Of a DNA stretch of 64,000 bases, positions 23,101 through 35,440 are shown in pieces (within the stretch, counting starts at the first letter, position 1; every line of letters starts with the position of its first letter). The stretch is taken from contig CM030711.1 in assembly GCA_017979445.1 (NCBI GenBank), positions 2,046,001 to 2,110,000 on the forward strand, in the 5' to 3' direction. The position numbers and the translations under genes are program-made. The stretch comes from Akebia trifoliata (Eukaryota > Streptophyta > Magnoliopsida > Ranunculales > Lardizabalaceae). The notes beneath the pieces are model-generated. The model had not been told where the DNA came from. It made no database searches and worked only from the letters and a program-made list of their open reading frames with translations.

Positions 23101-26100
23101 TTGTGTTTCTTTTACTGGTATTGTACTTAGGGCATTCAGTATATGTGTGGGCTTATTAAGTTTTTTTTTAAGGGCTTAGTAAGTTAGTATTAATGGAGTG
23201 ACAATTTTTGTGTCAAAGCACTTTCTTTATTGAAACTTACACTCTGTGGAGGTGCAGAAAGACAACCTGGAGCTTGGTATGACAAGAAAAATTTCGAAGA
23301 TTTATCGAGCATTGGCCACAGGGATACTTGACAAGGATGAGGTAAAACCAAAACATGATAATGATGTTTTCTCGCTGCATAATATTATTCTTGTTTGTTT
23401 GAACTTTCCATCTGTTCACTACCTTTGCTATGTGTGGTCATAGATTCCCTGATCTCCTTTGACTCTTTGATAGTTTTCTTGTTTGATCACTGGTAGTTGA
23501 TCTGTTATGTTGGTCCAAAGCGATTGAAAAACTCAATTGAAGTTAGTTTGTGCCTCATAGGTTGTCATCAATCAGCCAATTGGAATGACACGATACGCTG
23601 GGGTGGCTAAAGGGCTTTATGTTGCTTCATCATCAGGTTCTATTCTTGTGTTTCTACTTCATCTGGGTGCAAGTTTTGACAAGGCTATGATATGGTCATA
23701 AATGGATAGCTCTACTTCTTTGTGATACATGTTTCTACTTTCTAGTTTCTAATGATCATGTACTAGTGTCATTGCTCTCAAGTCTTCATATTTTCATCGT
23801 TAGCACACTTTTAATGACATATTTTTTTTGCTTTCTGTGCAACTCAAATAGGAAAACCAGCTTTGAGCAAACTTAATGTTCTTGAGAAAGATGAACAAGG
23901 AAACCATACATTGGTCCAGGTGGTCTAGTTAAAGATGTATATTTATGCATTTTGTGATCTCTATTTTGTTATTTTCACAAGTAATCTTGTTATTTATATT
24001 ATTATTTATCTATTCATCTGATAGCGATAATTAATGTGTCCGTGTGGGATATGCACATGTGCCTTGTACGGAACTTCATCCTCCATGTAATTTCTTTGTG
24101 TCCCATGTGGTCATCAAGAGTATTATAGAATGAAGCTAAGGTTTCCCAAACGACATATCAAGAACCACCCCAGAGTACTAGGGACTACAAAGATGGCTGA
24201 GCAACTCATCAGTATAAACCTGTGAAGTATATTTTTGCTTGATTTAAACACATGCATATGTTGTGGTACAAGAAAATGTTGCCAAACTTGGCGCATCTCT
24301 CACACTACAATTTTGGTTCATTTTTTTGTGAATCATGTGCAAACCACTAGTTAGGTTAGATTGTGTACTAATATGTTATGTTTTGGTGTTGGTGATACAT
24401 TATCTTTTTTATCCCATTCATATATTTCTCATTTGTTAAGCCAAACTTGGACGATATATATTGGCTGATCTTACAAAATCTATTATGAAGTTGGAGTCGT
24501 TCGATCAACATTGGTCATCCAAGTAATCTTAAACTCGTAATAATATTAAAATTACATCCACTGCTCTAACTATTCTAGGATGCAAACAATTAGCATCGCG
24601 GGTGAAACTCAACAACAAACCATAGGGGGAACCACGATGTTTTGTTATGCAAGAACTTGGTATTGCCTTTTTCTTGTTTTCTGCACTATTTTTAACTTTT
24701 TATGAAATTTCATCTCCTCATTTCTATATAGGTTGAGATTCAGTCAGGACGACCACACCAAATTCGCATTCATCTTTCTTTCATAGGTCGTCCACTTGTC
24801 GGTAAGTTTTTTCTAGTGTCTATAAAATATTACAGATTTCAAATGAAGTTGATGAAATGTTTTCATTTACGTTCTATCCTTACTGAAGGAATTAGCTTGA
24901 ATTCTCGTCAGTTGGAGCAAACATGTTCAAGTAGTGTAGTCTTCTAAAGCAATTATTCTCCTTGTTTTTTTTTTCTTGCATACTTTTATTAAGTGGTCAT
25001 GTTTTATAGATACAATAGTTAGAAGGGTTAGGGAAGAAATTTTCTTATATACAGAAAAAAATAAATCTCTTTTCACACAATTTTTGCTGAAGTACCCACC
25101 ATATTATTACCATGTCTCAGCTTGGATGGTTAAAGTGGAGATATGCTTCTAGATTGCTATGTAATTGGAGCATAGCTATCAAACTAAAGGGAAAGTTTTA
25201 ATAAAAAACAATAAGACATGTTATACTTCACGGAGCATAATGTTGGGCAACTTAGAGAACATATTTGAATGATTGTAGCCAAGATGAGGATTAGCGTAAA
25301 GACATTTTTTGATAAATCAGACTAGAAAATAAGAATCCATCAATAAATCCAACAAAAGAAAGGCAAAAAAGAAAACCCCGATTTAATGGGATGGAATAAT
25401 ATCATAGATTGAATCCCCCATATATTTATGAAGTCCTTGGTCTTTGATGGCAACAAAATTCCTTCTTGATCATCAACAAAATCAGAGATGAATCCTTGCA
25501 ACAAAATACAAATGTAGCACTAACAGGTGATAAAATAAGGGAAGGTAGATTGAGCTGGTTTGGTCACGTACTACGAAGAATTTTGACAAAACAAGTGAGA
25601 AGAAATTGGTCTGAAGAAAACTCCTTCCCCCTCCCCTCCCTCCAAACCAAGTATACTTCAGATTTTATGACCAGATCTTCCAAGCTATTACACCTTGCTT
25701 TCCAACAGCTCTCTAACACCAAATTGGATGATTGTGGGTGTCTCATGTGTGTATTTGCGAGAACCATATTCTATATTGTTCTGTTGCAAGCTAAATGTTT
25801 AATCTCTATGCGATAATTTATAAAATATGTGTTGCGATGCTTAAGTGGCTAACGTTTGATAGTTACTGATTGTTGCTTATCAGGCGACCCTCTTTATGTT
25901 AGTGGTGGACATCCTAATTGCTTTGACACTGAATCTAGAGATGACAATCATGCAGGCGACGGGTATGAAAATTGTTATCAGTTACGTATAAGCATGTTAT
26001 GAAGTGAGATTATATGGAACTGTGGATCCAATCAAATTACATAGTGAAAGATAAGTTGTGCAATATTAGTACACTTTAAAAAAAAAAATGCAATATTAGT

Positions 26101-28145
26101 TAATATAAGATATATTAATAAAAAAATTGAAAAAACAATCTATATAATAAAACATCATGGTGGACCCCACTCTGCTAGAGTTTTGTGGGGTATAAAGATT
26201 GAGACAAAGGAGTGGGGTCCCATACAACCCCACTTTATTGCTTTTCCTCTTCTCCCCCCTTTAATATTGTTGTCTTTCCTCTCCTCTCCCCCTTTTTCAA
26301 TAATACCCCTCCAACTTTTCTAACTTTCCTCTTTTACTCCTTTAATCCAAAGAGGATGCGGCATGGGCAAACTCTGGTGCATGGTATCTCAATTTTTCTA
26401 AAGAATAATGATTTTCTGATGCCCCCTCTGACATAAGCCCCCATCACAGAACTGTAAATCATTTGCCTCAGGATACGCAGAACCATAAATCTTTTTCTTG
26501 TGTATCTCAAGGCAAATGATCTACGGTTCTGTGATGGGGGCGTATGTCAGAGGGTGGCGTCAGATTATCACGACTCTTTTCTAAAACCACATCTCCACAC
26601 TCTTTCTTTTTTTGGAAGTAATATTGGATTGAGTTTGTAGAGGGCCTAATGGTTTCTTTTATTGAACTATATATATCTATTGTCTCTCATTTATTTGGTA
26701 CCTATTCCCCATATAATTTTCTGGAACACTTCTTGTAGAGGTTATCAGAGGCCTATGAATCCTGTACCTGGAGATTGTGGGTACTACTTGCACGCCCATC
26801 GGCTGATTCTTTATCATCCAACCACGAAAGAGGTAGGTATAAATATAGCAGCTTTTATTTCTATCAGATGTCAAATATTCATAAATAAATAAACACAGTT
26901 ATGCAGATCTACTCATATTCCAATATACATGTTAAAAGAGTTTATTCCACTACAATATTTTAATACATAACTAATCAAGCAAGATATAAGTGGTTAAGGT
27001 GATAATGCCCTTAAAAATGTTCACTAGTTTTCCTTTTAATGCAAGAAAGATAGGTTTTTCTTGCATCGTGCAAATCCATTTTTGTAAATAACTTTGTAAG
27101 ACCCATTTTATTCGATAGGCAAAGTGAAAGATTCTATTAAAAAGGCGAAAAGGTGGCTAAGATGGCCACACAAGAAAGAAAAGAGAAGAGAAAAGAGAAA
27201 AGATATAAGTAAAACAGAAAAATAATACCATCAAGGGTGTTGTTAACGTGTGCCCTAAGGGCACACGTTAAAGTGCAATAAATACACTTTGGAAATTAGA
27301 TTTTGTACCGAAAATGCCCTTAAAAAATATTTTTTTATCAAAATACCCACAGATTCCAATTTCCAAAGTGTATTTATTACACTTTAACGTGTGCCCTAAT
27401 GGCATATGTTAACAAAACCCTACTATCAATTACTACAGAAAAGCCCCCATCTAAACAAAAAATCTTCAAAAGAAGTCCCTTCAAACTCAAGAAATTGCTT
27501 AGCCCAAAAGAATATCAACCCCAAAATTGAAATCAACACTTCTTGCAATGAGTGCTCCTTTCCATCAAACACCCTACCGTTCCGTTACAGCCAGATATCC
27601 CAACAAATGGCAAACGAGGAATTTATATTACATATGCTCATGAGGGGGCAGGGCTGGACCGACTGACAAGCTAAGACATTAAACCCAAGGCTGGCCTGGA
27701 AACAAAACAGGTCTATTTAAGTTAACCCAATCCCAGTCAATGGCGGGTTGGATCATACTGAGGTTCCAATGCTTGTATCCCAACGCGCACTTGACTCATC
27801 GTAAAGAAATGTGCACAAAATTTGTTTTGGTGTCTTTAAATTAGTCCCTGATATCACATGATTATAAGCTCATTTTTACTAATTTTTCTATTCCGCTCTA
27901 AGTTATATCCTATTGCCTATCGACTTTATCACGGGAAGATTTGCTACTTTTTCTTATCTTTTACAACTCAAAATAATTTGTAGTTGAAACTAAGAACAAT
28001 ATCCATAAGAATTATGTTCTGATTGCAGGTAATTGAAATTACTGCACCTCTCCCATCTATACTTCAAACACGGGAAGAAGCCAGTCGAATAAAGTCAGCG
28101 GTGGAGATACCGTCCAGTAGCAATGTGTATACTATGTTAAATTAG
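20114..28145 (+). CDS. RNA pseudouridine synthase 5-like protein (RluA/RluD family)
   Basis: Fourteen exons: 20114-20225, 20318-20375, 20459-20486, 20591-20637, 20822-20912, 21921-22107, 22283-22371, 23258-23341, 23561-23636, 23852-23919, 24732-24801, 25884-25962, 26739-26832, 28029-28145. All have GT..AG borders, and the sum is 1200 bases, exactly in frame for 399 residues. An S4-like RNA-binding segment (GWLQRIRNGQ..LVYHRLPWKEP, about 57-95) precedes the catalytic domain (NKPSGLQVLPGG, PVHRLGRGTSG, KISKIYRALA, IQSGRPHQIRIHL, GDPLYV, PGDCGYYLHAH). The family isomerises uridine to pseudouridine in rRNA or tRNA. The motif-II position normally held by the catalytic Asp (HRLD) is Gly here (about 170). 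I recall the same Gly in Arabidopsis PUS5, so it may be a lineage trait rather than damage. Introns carry several transposon relics. Confidence 0.93.
21040..21930 (+). repeat. Tandem array repeating the intron 5/exon 6 junction
   Basis: The word ctttaaacaagccttct, the first codons of exon 6 (true start 21921, VALNKPS), also occurs behind acceptor-like 'gatcag' at 21319 and 21483, and as a shortened form at 21645. Older, more decayed versions lie near 21060 and 21160. Spacing is about 163 bases; the last interval is longer because of a MITE. Each repeat also carries ttaattttatgtgatcag, aatgatag and gagggcagag. The true splice junction is therefore the last member of a tandem array, and the upstream members are potential decoy 3' splice sites. 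Confidence 0.88.
21748..21848. mobile_element. MITE of the TTGCCACACC family in PUS5-like intron 5
   Basis: A 101-base element with arms gagagttgctattgccacacc and its near-perfect inverse at the right end (ggtgtggcaatagtaactatc). It lengthens the last interval of the exon-start array. It contains no coding sequence. Flanking target duplications are not obvious by eye. Confidence 0.7.
22829..23045 (+). pseudogene. Fossil Ty3/gypsy retrotransposon protease fragment
   Basis: One frame in intron 7 of the pseudouridine synthase gene reads GASVNLLPYSVYKQLGLG, then LKPTDITLSLTDR and later FYFP. This is the aspartic protease segment of plant Ty3/gypsy polyproteins. The residue before GAS that is normally part of the D-[ST/L]-G active site is not Asp here, and stops follow FYFP. 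No LTRs or neighbouring RT were recognised, so this is an isolated relic preceded by a (gaaga)n tract at about 22770-22805. Confidence 0.75.
25466..25610 (+). pseudogene. Fossil LINE reverse-transcriptase tail
   Basis: In intron 11 of the pseudouridine synthase gene an open stretch reads DKIREGRLSWFGHVLRR then TKQVRRN. This closely resembles the conserved C-terminal segment of plant L1-type LINE ORF2 (typically ..DKMRE.RLRWFGHVQRRP..APVRR). Only about 45 codons are recognisable; the remainder of the 116-codon frame does not look like a LINE. Confidence 0.7.
26403..26576. mobile_element. Mutator-like MITE with 9-bp target duplication
   Basis: A near-perfect 174-base fold-back (arms include tctgacata and cccccatcacagaac) is flanked by ttttctaaa at 26394-26402 and 26577-26585. 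Ends are gaataatgat and the inverse atcacgactc. A 9-bp duplication points to the Mutator superfamily. Relatives with the same ends lie at 36089-36267 and 44650-44825. It sits in intron 12 of the pseudouridine synthase gene. Confidence 0.8.
27235..27420. mobile_element. Second Mutator-like MITE, different ends, 9-bp duplication
   Basis: A 186-base element starts gggtgttgttaacgtgtgccc and ends in the inverse (..gttaacaaaaccc), with an inner perfect-looking pair caaagtgtatttatt. It is flanked by taccatcaa (27226-27234) and tactatcaa (27421-27429), one mismatch in nine. It lies in intron 13 of the pseudouridine synthase gene and has no coding capacity. Confidence 0.75.
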
Positions 28146-29500
28146 ACGTAACAATTCTTCTGCTTTTACATATATATATATGTTCGAATTTTAGTTATTT
28201 TCTTCATTAGGAGTTGTTTAGAATCATAATCCTGATGTTTGGAGGAATAAAGATTTTACTGGTTTCTTACAAAAAATAGGAGATTTGAGTTCTCTCCATT
28301 GAGTACTAGGGTTTCATCATGTGTTGATGACTCCACATAGAGGTACTTGTCAACAGAATTAAAAAAAAAAAAAAAAAAGACTCCAAATAGGTGTAATCTA
28401 TTCTCGCTTTTAACGAAGATGGATACTCAAGTCATGGTTTTCAATTTTGGGTTCCCATCTCATCTTGTTCACGAATGATATCAAGATGATTCAGATTTGT
28501 CCTCGTCATCTCTTAGATTTGATAAATTCTTACAAATAAAAACCCTAAATGATGAAATTATTCAGTAAAGAAGAAAATACAGCCACTTGATCTAATTAGA
28601 TGCTGTAGATTCATCCAATTTTAATTTCAATTTTTTTTTTTTAAAGGTATATTGTCATTTTAATAATTTCAATCTTAAAAGGGCATTCTGGATAATTTCG
28701 TGACAAAATTTTAAAGGGAAAATTATTAAAAGAAGGTAAAATATTTTAATATTTAAAAACAAATTTATATAAAAAAATTAAGTCAATTAGGCATTCCAGC
28801 GTTTTAAAGGCTAAATTGTTGGGGATGTTAAAGCAAATTATTAAAACGCTGGACAGCCAACGTAATTAGTGGTGGGCATTTTTGGTAAAGCAATGAATTT
28901 TAACATGTTAAAACGCTGGACGGAAAAAATAAATTTTGTTGTTGTTGTAAATATTAAAATATTTAACCCTCTTTGTTAGTAATTTTCCCAATTTTAAATT
29001 CTCGATTCTCTCGAGTCGGTCAGCAACGTGACTTTCGGTCAAGCGCGTTAGGAGACGTCATTCTTTAATTTTGTAAGGCTACTTCCGTCTATTTAATCGT
29101 TAGATTGGAAACCACGCCAGCAATTAAATATGGAAAATGCTGAACTAACTCCATTGGACACTGCGTTGAAGAGGCAGTCTACAGAGAACCATCGATTTTT
29201 TTCTTGTATCTCGAGGAAAAACATCTATAGTTCACTGCACACTAACACGTCACTGCAGTGTAGAGTGAAGACAGCTTAGAATGACTCATTAAAAAAAAGT
29301 AGTCAAAAGTCAAATAAAGTACAGAAACATACTAACTTGACTCACTACAATATTGCCTTCAGCACTGCGTTGACGTGGTTGTTTTCATGGAATCTTAGAT
29401 GTCTTTTTCGAGATATTTTGGTTCTATCGAGGAAAATCGATGGTTCCATATCAAAACAGTGTTAAAGGTAGTGTTATAATGTGTCAGTGTAGTATTCCTC
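28146..29500. other. Intergenic: 3' flank of PUS5-like gene and EF-1alpha A upstream
   Basis: It contains a poly(A) tract near 28360, a few GAGTCATCTCG-like motifs near 28430-28510, and an area (28790-28930) with three copies of the word gcgttttaa or its inverse. Two imperfect inverted-repeat segments (about 29145-29285 and 29350-29490) share acactgcgttga-type ends and may be decayed MITEs. No gene was seen. Confidence 0.35.
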
Positions 29501-29548
29501 TAAATAATGTATGTTTTACAGAGCCGTCAGCAGTGTGTGTGTGAAGAG

Positions 29549-29719
29549 AAACCCTAATTTCGAATTCAATTACTATCTCGAAAAGAATCCAACGGCGGAG
29601 AGAGAAACCCTAATCTCGACCGATGCTTTGAGGTCGCTATTTAACTCCACGAGGTCTTCTTTTCTCTCTTCATTAGCTACACTATCAGTGAGTGGATTTC
29701 TTTAGATCTGCGGCTCAAG
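29549..29719 (+). promoter_or_regulatory. EF-1alpha A core promoter and first leader exon
   Basis: Two telo-boxes (aaaccctaa at 29549-29557 and 29605-29613), a TATA-like tatttaa at 29638-29644, then a pyrimidine-rich start region and a leader exon ending ctcaag/gtaag at 29719. Telo-boxes are known elements of plant EF-1alpha and ribosomal-protein promoters that raise expression in dividing cells. Here both lie upstream of the TATA-like element. The transcription start, about 29670, is inferred from the TATA position. Confidence 0.65.
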
Positions 29720-31292
29720 GTAAGATCTTCGGTTCTCTCTTTAGGGTTTGAGTTCTTAATTTTTCTTCGTTATTTAGATCTCTCCAAACTTGGATGGATT
29801 TCTTCGTTTGTATCATTTTATCAGTACGGCTAGATCCAACTTTGTTTGATCCGCTATTTTTTTTCCTTGGCTTGTGATTTGATATGTTTGTTTGATTTTG
29901 TGGTCTTAGATGTGAAGATGTTTGGTACTGTTTCTTTATGTAAAAATTATTAAATTAGTTTCTTAATTTCAGTTCCGGATCCGATTTCTTCGTTATTTGA
30001 TCTCTCCAAACTTGGATAGATCTCTTTGTATGTATCATCTGTATCTGTTCTTAGTTTTTTAGTTTCTAATCTCTAGTTCCCACTAATAGTACGAATTTTA
30101 TCTGTACGGATAGATCCAACTTTGTTTGATCCGCTATTTTTTTTGTTTGTAATTTGATCTGTTTGATTGATTCTGTGATCTTAGATGTGAAGATGTTTGG
30201 TACTGTTTAAAAAAAAAATTAGTTTCTTAATTTCAGTTCCGGTTCAGATGATTCTATATAAATGTTTGAAGGATCTTGTCATCTGTCTGTTTAATTTACT
30301 TTTGAATTATTTTCTATTTTGATCATCTGCGCTGTTTATCTACCATGAGATTTGGTTGTTTTATGGGTCTTCGGTTGTTTAGATCCTCATCTAGAAGTGA
30401 TTTTGTTCTGTTTCTATTTTTTGTTTAAATTATTCAATATTTCATTATAAATTAGGGTTTTGAAAGTTTTTTTTTTCTGCTGTTTAATCTTTAGGTAAAT
30501 GATATTACCACACCATTGTATTATGGATATCCACCATAATTGAATTTTATAATGAAATCATTTGTGGTTGTATTAATATTATAATAATGTGGATATATCA
30601 CAGCCATATCTTATTTGTTTTATTTATTTATTTGTTTGTGTGAGGAAGGGAGGGAGTATGGTTGTCCTCCAAAGGTGAAATTGCCTATGGGAAGTGTAAA
30701 CACATATTGGGCGAAGAATATTTGATTTACATTCATGGATTGTAGAATATTCTAAATTCTTTCATGGAGTGTAGAATATAATTATTTGAGCATTATGGTA
30801 TGTTCTTCAAGAACAGTCTGCCTCATTTACATAGTTAAAAAAAAATTCCTAATTAACTCAAGAAATTTTTATACTACCCATGTTTACTCGATTTTTTTTT
30901 CTTAATCTCATTTTCTCACAAATTTTCATATATTTCCCAAGTTCATCTGAATTAACTGAACTTGCCCCTGCCAAATAATTCTGAACCTGAACTTGATTAT
31001 CATGATTGTCTTTGGGTAATTCTACTGAATTTTTTATTTTAATTTTTGATTTGGACGAGTCTTGTGCAAGGCAACTGACATAGAAAAATTATTTCTTATT
31101 GTTTCTTGTTTTGGAGAATTAAGGATTTTATGGCTAAGTTTATAATCTTTTCTTGGGTTTTTATTTTTATAAATGATTTAATAGCCATTTTGTTTACAGT
31201 ATGTATATTGTGTTATTTGAGTATCAGATGTTACTTGTTTATTCAGTTGCCAGTTTTTTATAATGTGTTGATTTACTTTTTATTTCTTGCAG
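29720..31292 (+). other. Leader (5' UTR) intron of EF-1alpha A
   Basis: It runs from the donor gtaagatc at 29720 to the acceptor cttgcag ending at 31292, followed by a 26-base leader and the ATG at 31319. A long intron in the 5' UTR is a conserved trait of plant EF-1alpha genes and often boosts expression. The first about 800 bases contain two imperfect copies of a segment (atccaactttgtttgatccgc near 29830 and 30115). The intron of copy B (36649-38127) is clearly homologous. Confidence 0.8.
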
Positions 31293-31318
31293 TAACTTGC
31301 TAGTTCTATTCTAACAAA

Positions 31319-32757
31319 ATGGGTAAAGAGAAGATTCACATCAGTATTGTGGTCATTGGTCATGTTGACTCTGGCAAGTCGACCACTACTGGTCATTTGA
31401 TCTATAAGCTTGGAGGCATTGACAAGCGTGTGATTGAGAGATTCGAGAAAGAGGCAGCTGAAATGAACAAGAGGTCCTTCAAGTATGCCTGGGTTTTGGA
31501 CAAGCTAAAGGCTGAGCGTGAACGTGGTATCACCATTGATATTGCTTTATGGAAGTTTGAGACCACCAAGTACTACTGCACTGTCATTGATGCTCCTGGG
31601 CATCGTGATTTCATTAAGAACATGATTACCGGTACCTCTCAGGCTGACTGTGCTGTCCTTATCATTGACTCCACCACTGGTGGTTTTGAAGCTGGTATCT
31701 CCAAGGACGGTCAGACCCGTGAGCACGCTTTGCTTGCCTTCACTCTTGGTGTTAAGCAGATGATTTGCTGTTGTAACAAGGTAACGTCTTTGGTTTATTG
31801 CATGTGTATCTCAAGAGTTTTTTTTTAAATTGATTTGTTTTTTGATATAATGAGTTGTCCTCCATTTTGTTGTAGATGGATGCCACCACCCCAAAGTACT
31901 CCAAGGCTAGATACGATGAAATTGTGAAGGAAGTCTCATCATACCTGAAGAAGGTTGGTTACAATCCCGACAAGATCCCCTTCGTCCCCATCTCTGGGTT
32001 TGAGGGTGACAACATGATTGAGAGGTCTACCAACCTCGATTGGTACAAGGGACCAACTCTCCTTGATGCTCTTGACATGATCAATGAACCCAAGAGGCCC
32101 ACGGACAAGCCCCTCCGTCTCCCTCTTCAGGATGTTTACAAGATTGGTGGTATTGGAACTGTGCCAGTGGGTCGTGTTGAGACTGGTGTCATCAAGCCTG
32201 GTATGGTTGTCACCTTTGGTCCCACTGGATTGACCACTGAAGTTAAGTCTGTTGAGATGCACCACGAGGCTCTCCAAGAGGCTCTTCCTGGTGACAATGT
32301 TGGCTTCAATGTCAAGAATGTTGCTGTGAAGGATCTCAAGCGTGGGTTCGTCGCCTCCAACTCCAAGGATGATCCAGCAAAGGAGGCTGCTAACTTCACA
32401 TCCCAAGTCATCATCATGAACCACCCTGGTCAGATTGGAAATGGATATGCCCCAGTTCTGGACTGTCACACCTGCCACATTGCGGTTAAGTTTTCTGAAA
32501 TCTTGACCAAGATTGACAGACGATCTGGCAAGGAGATTGAGAAGGAGCCCAAGTTCTTGAAGAATGGCGATGCTGGATTTGTGAAGATGATTCCAACCAA
32601 GCCCATGGTGGTGGAGACCTTCTCCGAGTACCCTCCATTGGGTCGTTTTGCAGTGAGGGACATGCGTCAGACCGTTGCTGTTGGAGTCATCAAGAGTGTG
32701 GAGAAGAAGGACCCCAGCGGAGCCAAGGTGACCAAATCTGCAGCTAAGAAGAAGTAA
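31319..32757 (+). CDS. EF1A: Translation elongation factor 1-alpha, copy A (intact)
   Basis: Two coding exons, 31319-31780 and 31876-32757, encode 447 residues, the normal plant EF-1alpha length. GTPase motifs are intact: G1 GHVDSGKST (14-22), DAPGHRD (G3), and NKMD (G4, 153-156), the last split by the intron as NK/MD. The protein carries aminoacyl-tRNA to the ribosomal A site as a GTP complex in the cytosol and also binds actin. The C-terminus is Lys-rich (SAAKKK). Codon use is C-ending and GC-richer than the surroundings, as expected for a highly expressed gene. A nearly identical copy lies 6.8 kb downstream. Confidence 0.98.
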
Positions 32758-34330
32758 TTGAACCATGCATTTTCGAACAGGACAGGTACGGTCGATTTTG
32801 TTTTGTTCTCCATTAGTTGTGTTATTTTAAATGATTTTGATTTGTGTTATTAAGGTAGATTGAGAAACAAAGTTGGTTAGGATTCCAAACTTGTTATTTT
32901 AATTTTCTGTTTAAGAGTTTGATTTTGAATTTAATCAATGTCAGATTTGTCCAAATATCTGGATTAAATTGTGTTTTAATCTTAAATGCATGTTGTTACT
33001 GTTAATCTGTTTCACAAATAATTGTTTGATTTGGAGAGCTTCATCACCTGACCATCACTCCTTGGATCTTTATGTGGGAACTTTGATAAAATGATGGGGC
33101 TACTTCTTGTTAAGGATGAGAGAACCCTAGTCATGTTTTCCAGCAGATGTTCAATCAGATATTATGTGGCATGGAATGGTGGTCTATCTTATCTGTTGGT
33201 CCAAAGAATGGGTGTTTTTCTTAACAACGTAGCTCAGTGGTAGAGCCCTACTTGGGGATACATTATAATTATTGCTTCTGTTCTAGCTTCCCTTTATCTT
33301 TAGTTTTTGAACTAGCAGAATCGTGGGGCATAAAAAGGGCCCAAGGAAAAAGGATCCACTAATTCATTGGTGTGAGGCGTGCGTGACCCACAACTTTGAA
33401 AGAGTTAGGGGGGTTTGAGGCCCTATTTTAGTATATCTTACCCTTGTTCTTGCAAATTCCACCATCTTCAAGCCTAGAAAATCTTTACTTGAGATTTAAA
33501 TATTTTAGAAACAAAATTTTGAGGTTGAAGGGTAAATTTTTTTTTTTTTTGCAAGTTAGGTCTGCCTTCGCATTTGGTCCATTTTGTTTGAACCTTGTTA
33601 TTGAGTTCACCTTTGTGGCCATCCATAAACATGATCCAATTTTTTTATAAAAGAAATGTAATTGTTGCATGATTAATTTTTAATTTTGAAATTCGGTGAT
33701 TCCAAGTTTTATTTATTTATTTGAATATTTTTCCAACTCAAATACTCTATGAGTAAATAAAGCTCCTGTTCCTTCGCTAGGATTTTCATGAAGACATGCA
33801 CTCCCAACCCCACCCGGCGCTTGGGATTATTTGTCAATTTGTTAATAAGGTTTGTAGTTGACCTGAAAACTACAATTCAATCTTATCTTTAAGATAAATC
33901 AATGAAATCATAGATCATTTTGTTAAGTGTTTTCTTCACAAATTGGATAATTCAAATAGACAATCATGCAATAATTAAATTGGATGGATAGTGTTGCTTC
34001 TAACCATTGACAAAAATTTCTTCCAAAATTTGGTAAAATTCTAAGATGGGTTTTGGTAAGAATCCCAAATGCATCACTTTATTGTCCCTCACATTATCTT
34101 GATTTTAATTTATCCCAATTCACCAAATTGATGTCCTATCATAACTTGCACCAAATTTTCCCCATCTTTTTTTTTATTGAACTTCCCTGAACTAACCCCA
34201 ACCCCATTAACCAAATTGAAGCCTGTTATAACTCCATCTATATTTATTTAGTCTTGGCTTATCAATTGGCAAGTGCAATCATCAATCAAACAGTCATGAT
34301 CATATGATAATGTTAGATTTAATTGGTTTA
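32758..34330. other. EF-1alpha A 3' flank
   Basis: 3' UTR and AT-rich intergenic DNA. Near 33222-33250 is a tRNA-like fragment (acgtagctcagtggtagagc) with no 3' half, so not a tRNA gene. From about 33900 onward parts of this flank resemble the flank of EF-1alpha B (compare gaagcctgtt at 34205 and 40680), showing that the duplication extended beyond the gene. A SINE-like segment (ttggcttatcaattggcaag) starts near 34255; relatives lie at about 41990, 48725 and 57745. Confidence 0.45.
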
Positions 34331-34339
34331 TGGAATTTG

Positions 34340-34745
34340 TTTTCAAACTTGTGACATTCCCCTGACCTTGGTCTTCTTTAATAGATTAAATTAAAAGGAC
34401 CCATCTTCACTCCAATCCCAAAATCATTTATTTTTTCTCCCTCAATCCAAGTCTTATCTTCAACCAATATCGTGGATAAAACTATTTTATCTACTTTTAA
34501 TCTTCAAATCTCAAGGTAAGATAGGTTTTTAAAAATATAAAATAATATAATTTTTTATTAAAAAATTAAAAATTCTAAGGTTTTTTCCGAAATAATTTAT
34601 CATGGAGATTAAAAAGCTCGATGGTGGATTTTTTAAATTTTTTTATTATATGAGAGTGATTACAGCGATGGTATTTAAAATATTCACCAAAACATGCAAG
34701 GGGAGGGGTAGCTAAAAAATCCCAAGAAAATGTATCCCTAGGAGT
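34340..34745. repeat. Decayed long-inverted-repeat element upstream of EXO5 relic
   Basis: It contains ccccctgacc..cttggtcttc-like sequence on the left and an inverted tgagagtg..ttaaaatattcaccaaaa on the right, matching the better preserved elements at 42160-42825, 48905-49482 and 57944-58533. Each lies just before an EXO5 exon-1 copy. This one is the most diverged. Confidence 0.4.
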
Positions 34746-35164
34746 AAGTGTGCCAATCCCTAAAAGATCAGTATTGATCTCTAGGAAATCCGTGATTCTC
34801 CTCTTATCCTAACCATCTATTTGATGGAAGAAGACCCCTTGTGGCACAGATCCAATGAATGAGAGAGAACTATCTTGGAAAAAACAAATTAACATTTTAG
34901 CCTCTTGTGATCGTGAGTTAGATCTGATTTAAAAAAATAAATAAATAATAAAAAATAGTTTTTTTCCTTCTTCAAGATCTATGTCTTTGAAAGTTAATGG
35001 CTACTAAACACCCAATATTTTAAGTGTGGGATCTAAGTGTATGGCTGATGTGCCACTCTTTCAACCATTGGATCTGTATTACAGGATGCTACATGAACCG
35101 TGTGCTACAAGGGATCCACTTCCCTATTTGATGGGGAGCCACAATTGTCACTAAAAAAGCCTAG

Positions 35165-35440
35165 TAGGAAAGAGAATGCTTCATTGTGGCACTCTAAACG
35201 CTAATTTCAATAATCGAATTAATTGATCTCAAAATGAAAAATTCTCCAACTAATTTTCCTAAAAGCATATCTTTCAATTATAATTGATATCGTGAGCAAC
35301 AAAGAAATGACTCATTGAAACTAACTTTGATGTTAGTTGTTCTTCTTTCTTCTCTTCAATTTATGCTTTAACTTCGTCTCCATCGTCTCTACACTTAACA
35401 TTTCATCTTCAACCACATAATTTTAAAAGAAGTGGGAAAA
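35165..35440 (+). pseudogene. EXO5 exon-1 relic between the EF-1alpha genes
   Basis: The sequence tracks EXO5 exon 1 at 42860-43110 base by base with many changes: agagaatgcttcattgtggcac matches agaatgtttcatcgtgccac, and gatatcgtgagcaacaaag matches gagatcgtgagcgacgaag. A start-like ATG at 35234 is soon followed by stops. No later EXO5 exons follow before EF-1alpha B. It shows that the EXO5 5' end was included in the EF-1alpha duplication. Confidence 0.7.

Noticed and set aside
29145..29490. Two possible MITEs upstream of EF-1alpha A
   Set aside because: Imperfect inverted arms only; no consistent target duplications, so mentioned only within the intergenic entry.
31939..32766. 275-codon antisense frame over EF-1alpha A exon 2 (similar ones over copy B)
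   Set aside because: A mirror of biased codon use in a highly conserved gene; the sense strand explains it fully.
33222..33250. tRNA-like sequence acgtagctcagtggtagagc
   Set aside because: Only a 5' half; no anticodon arm, T-arm or acceptor pairing could be found.
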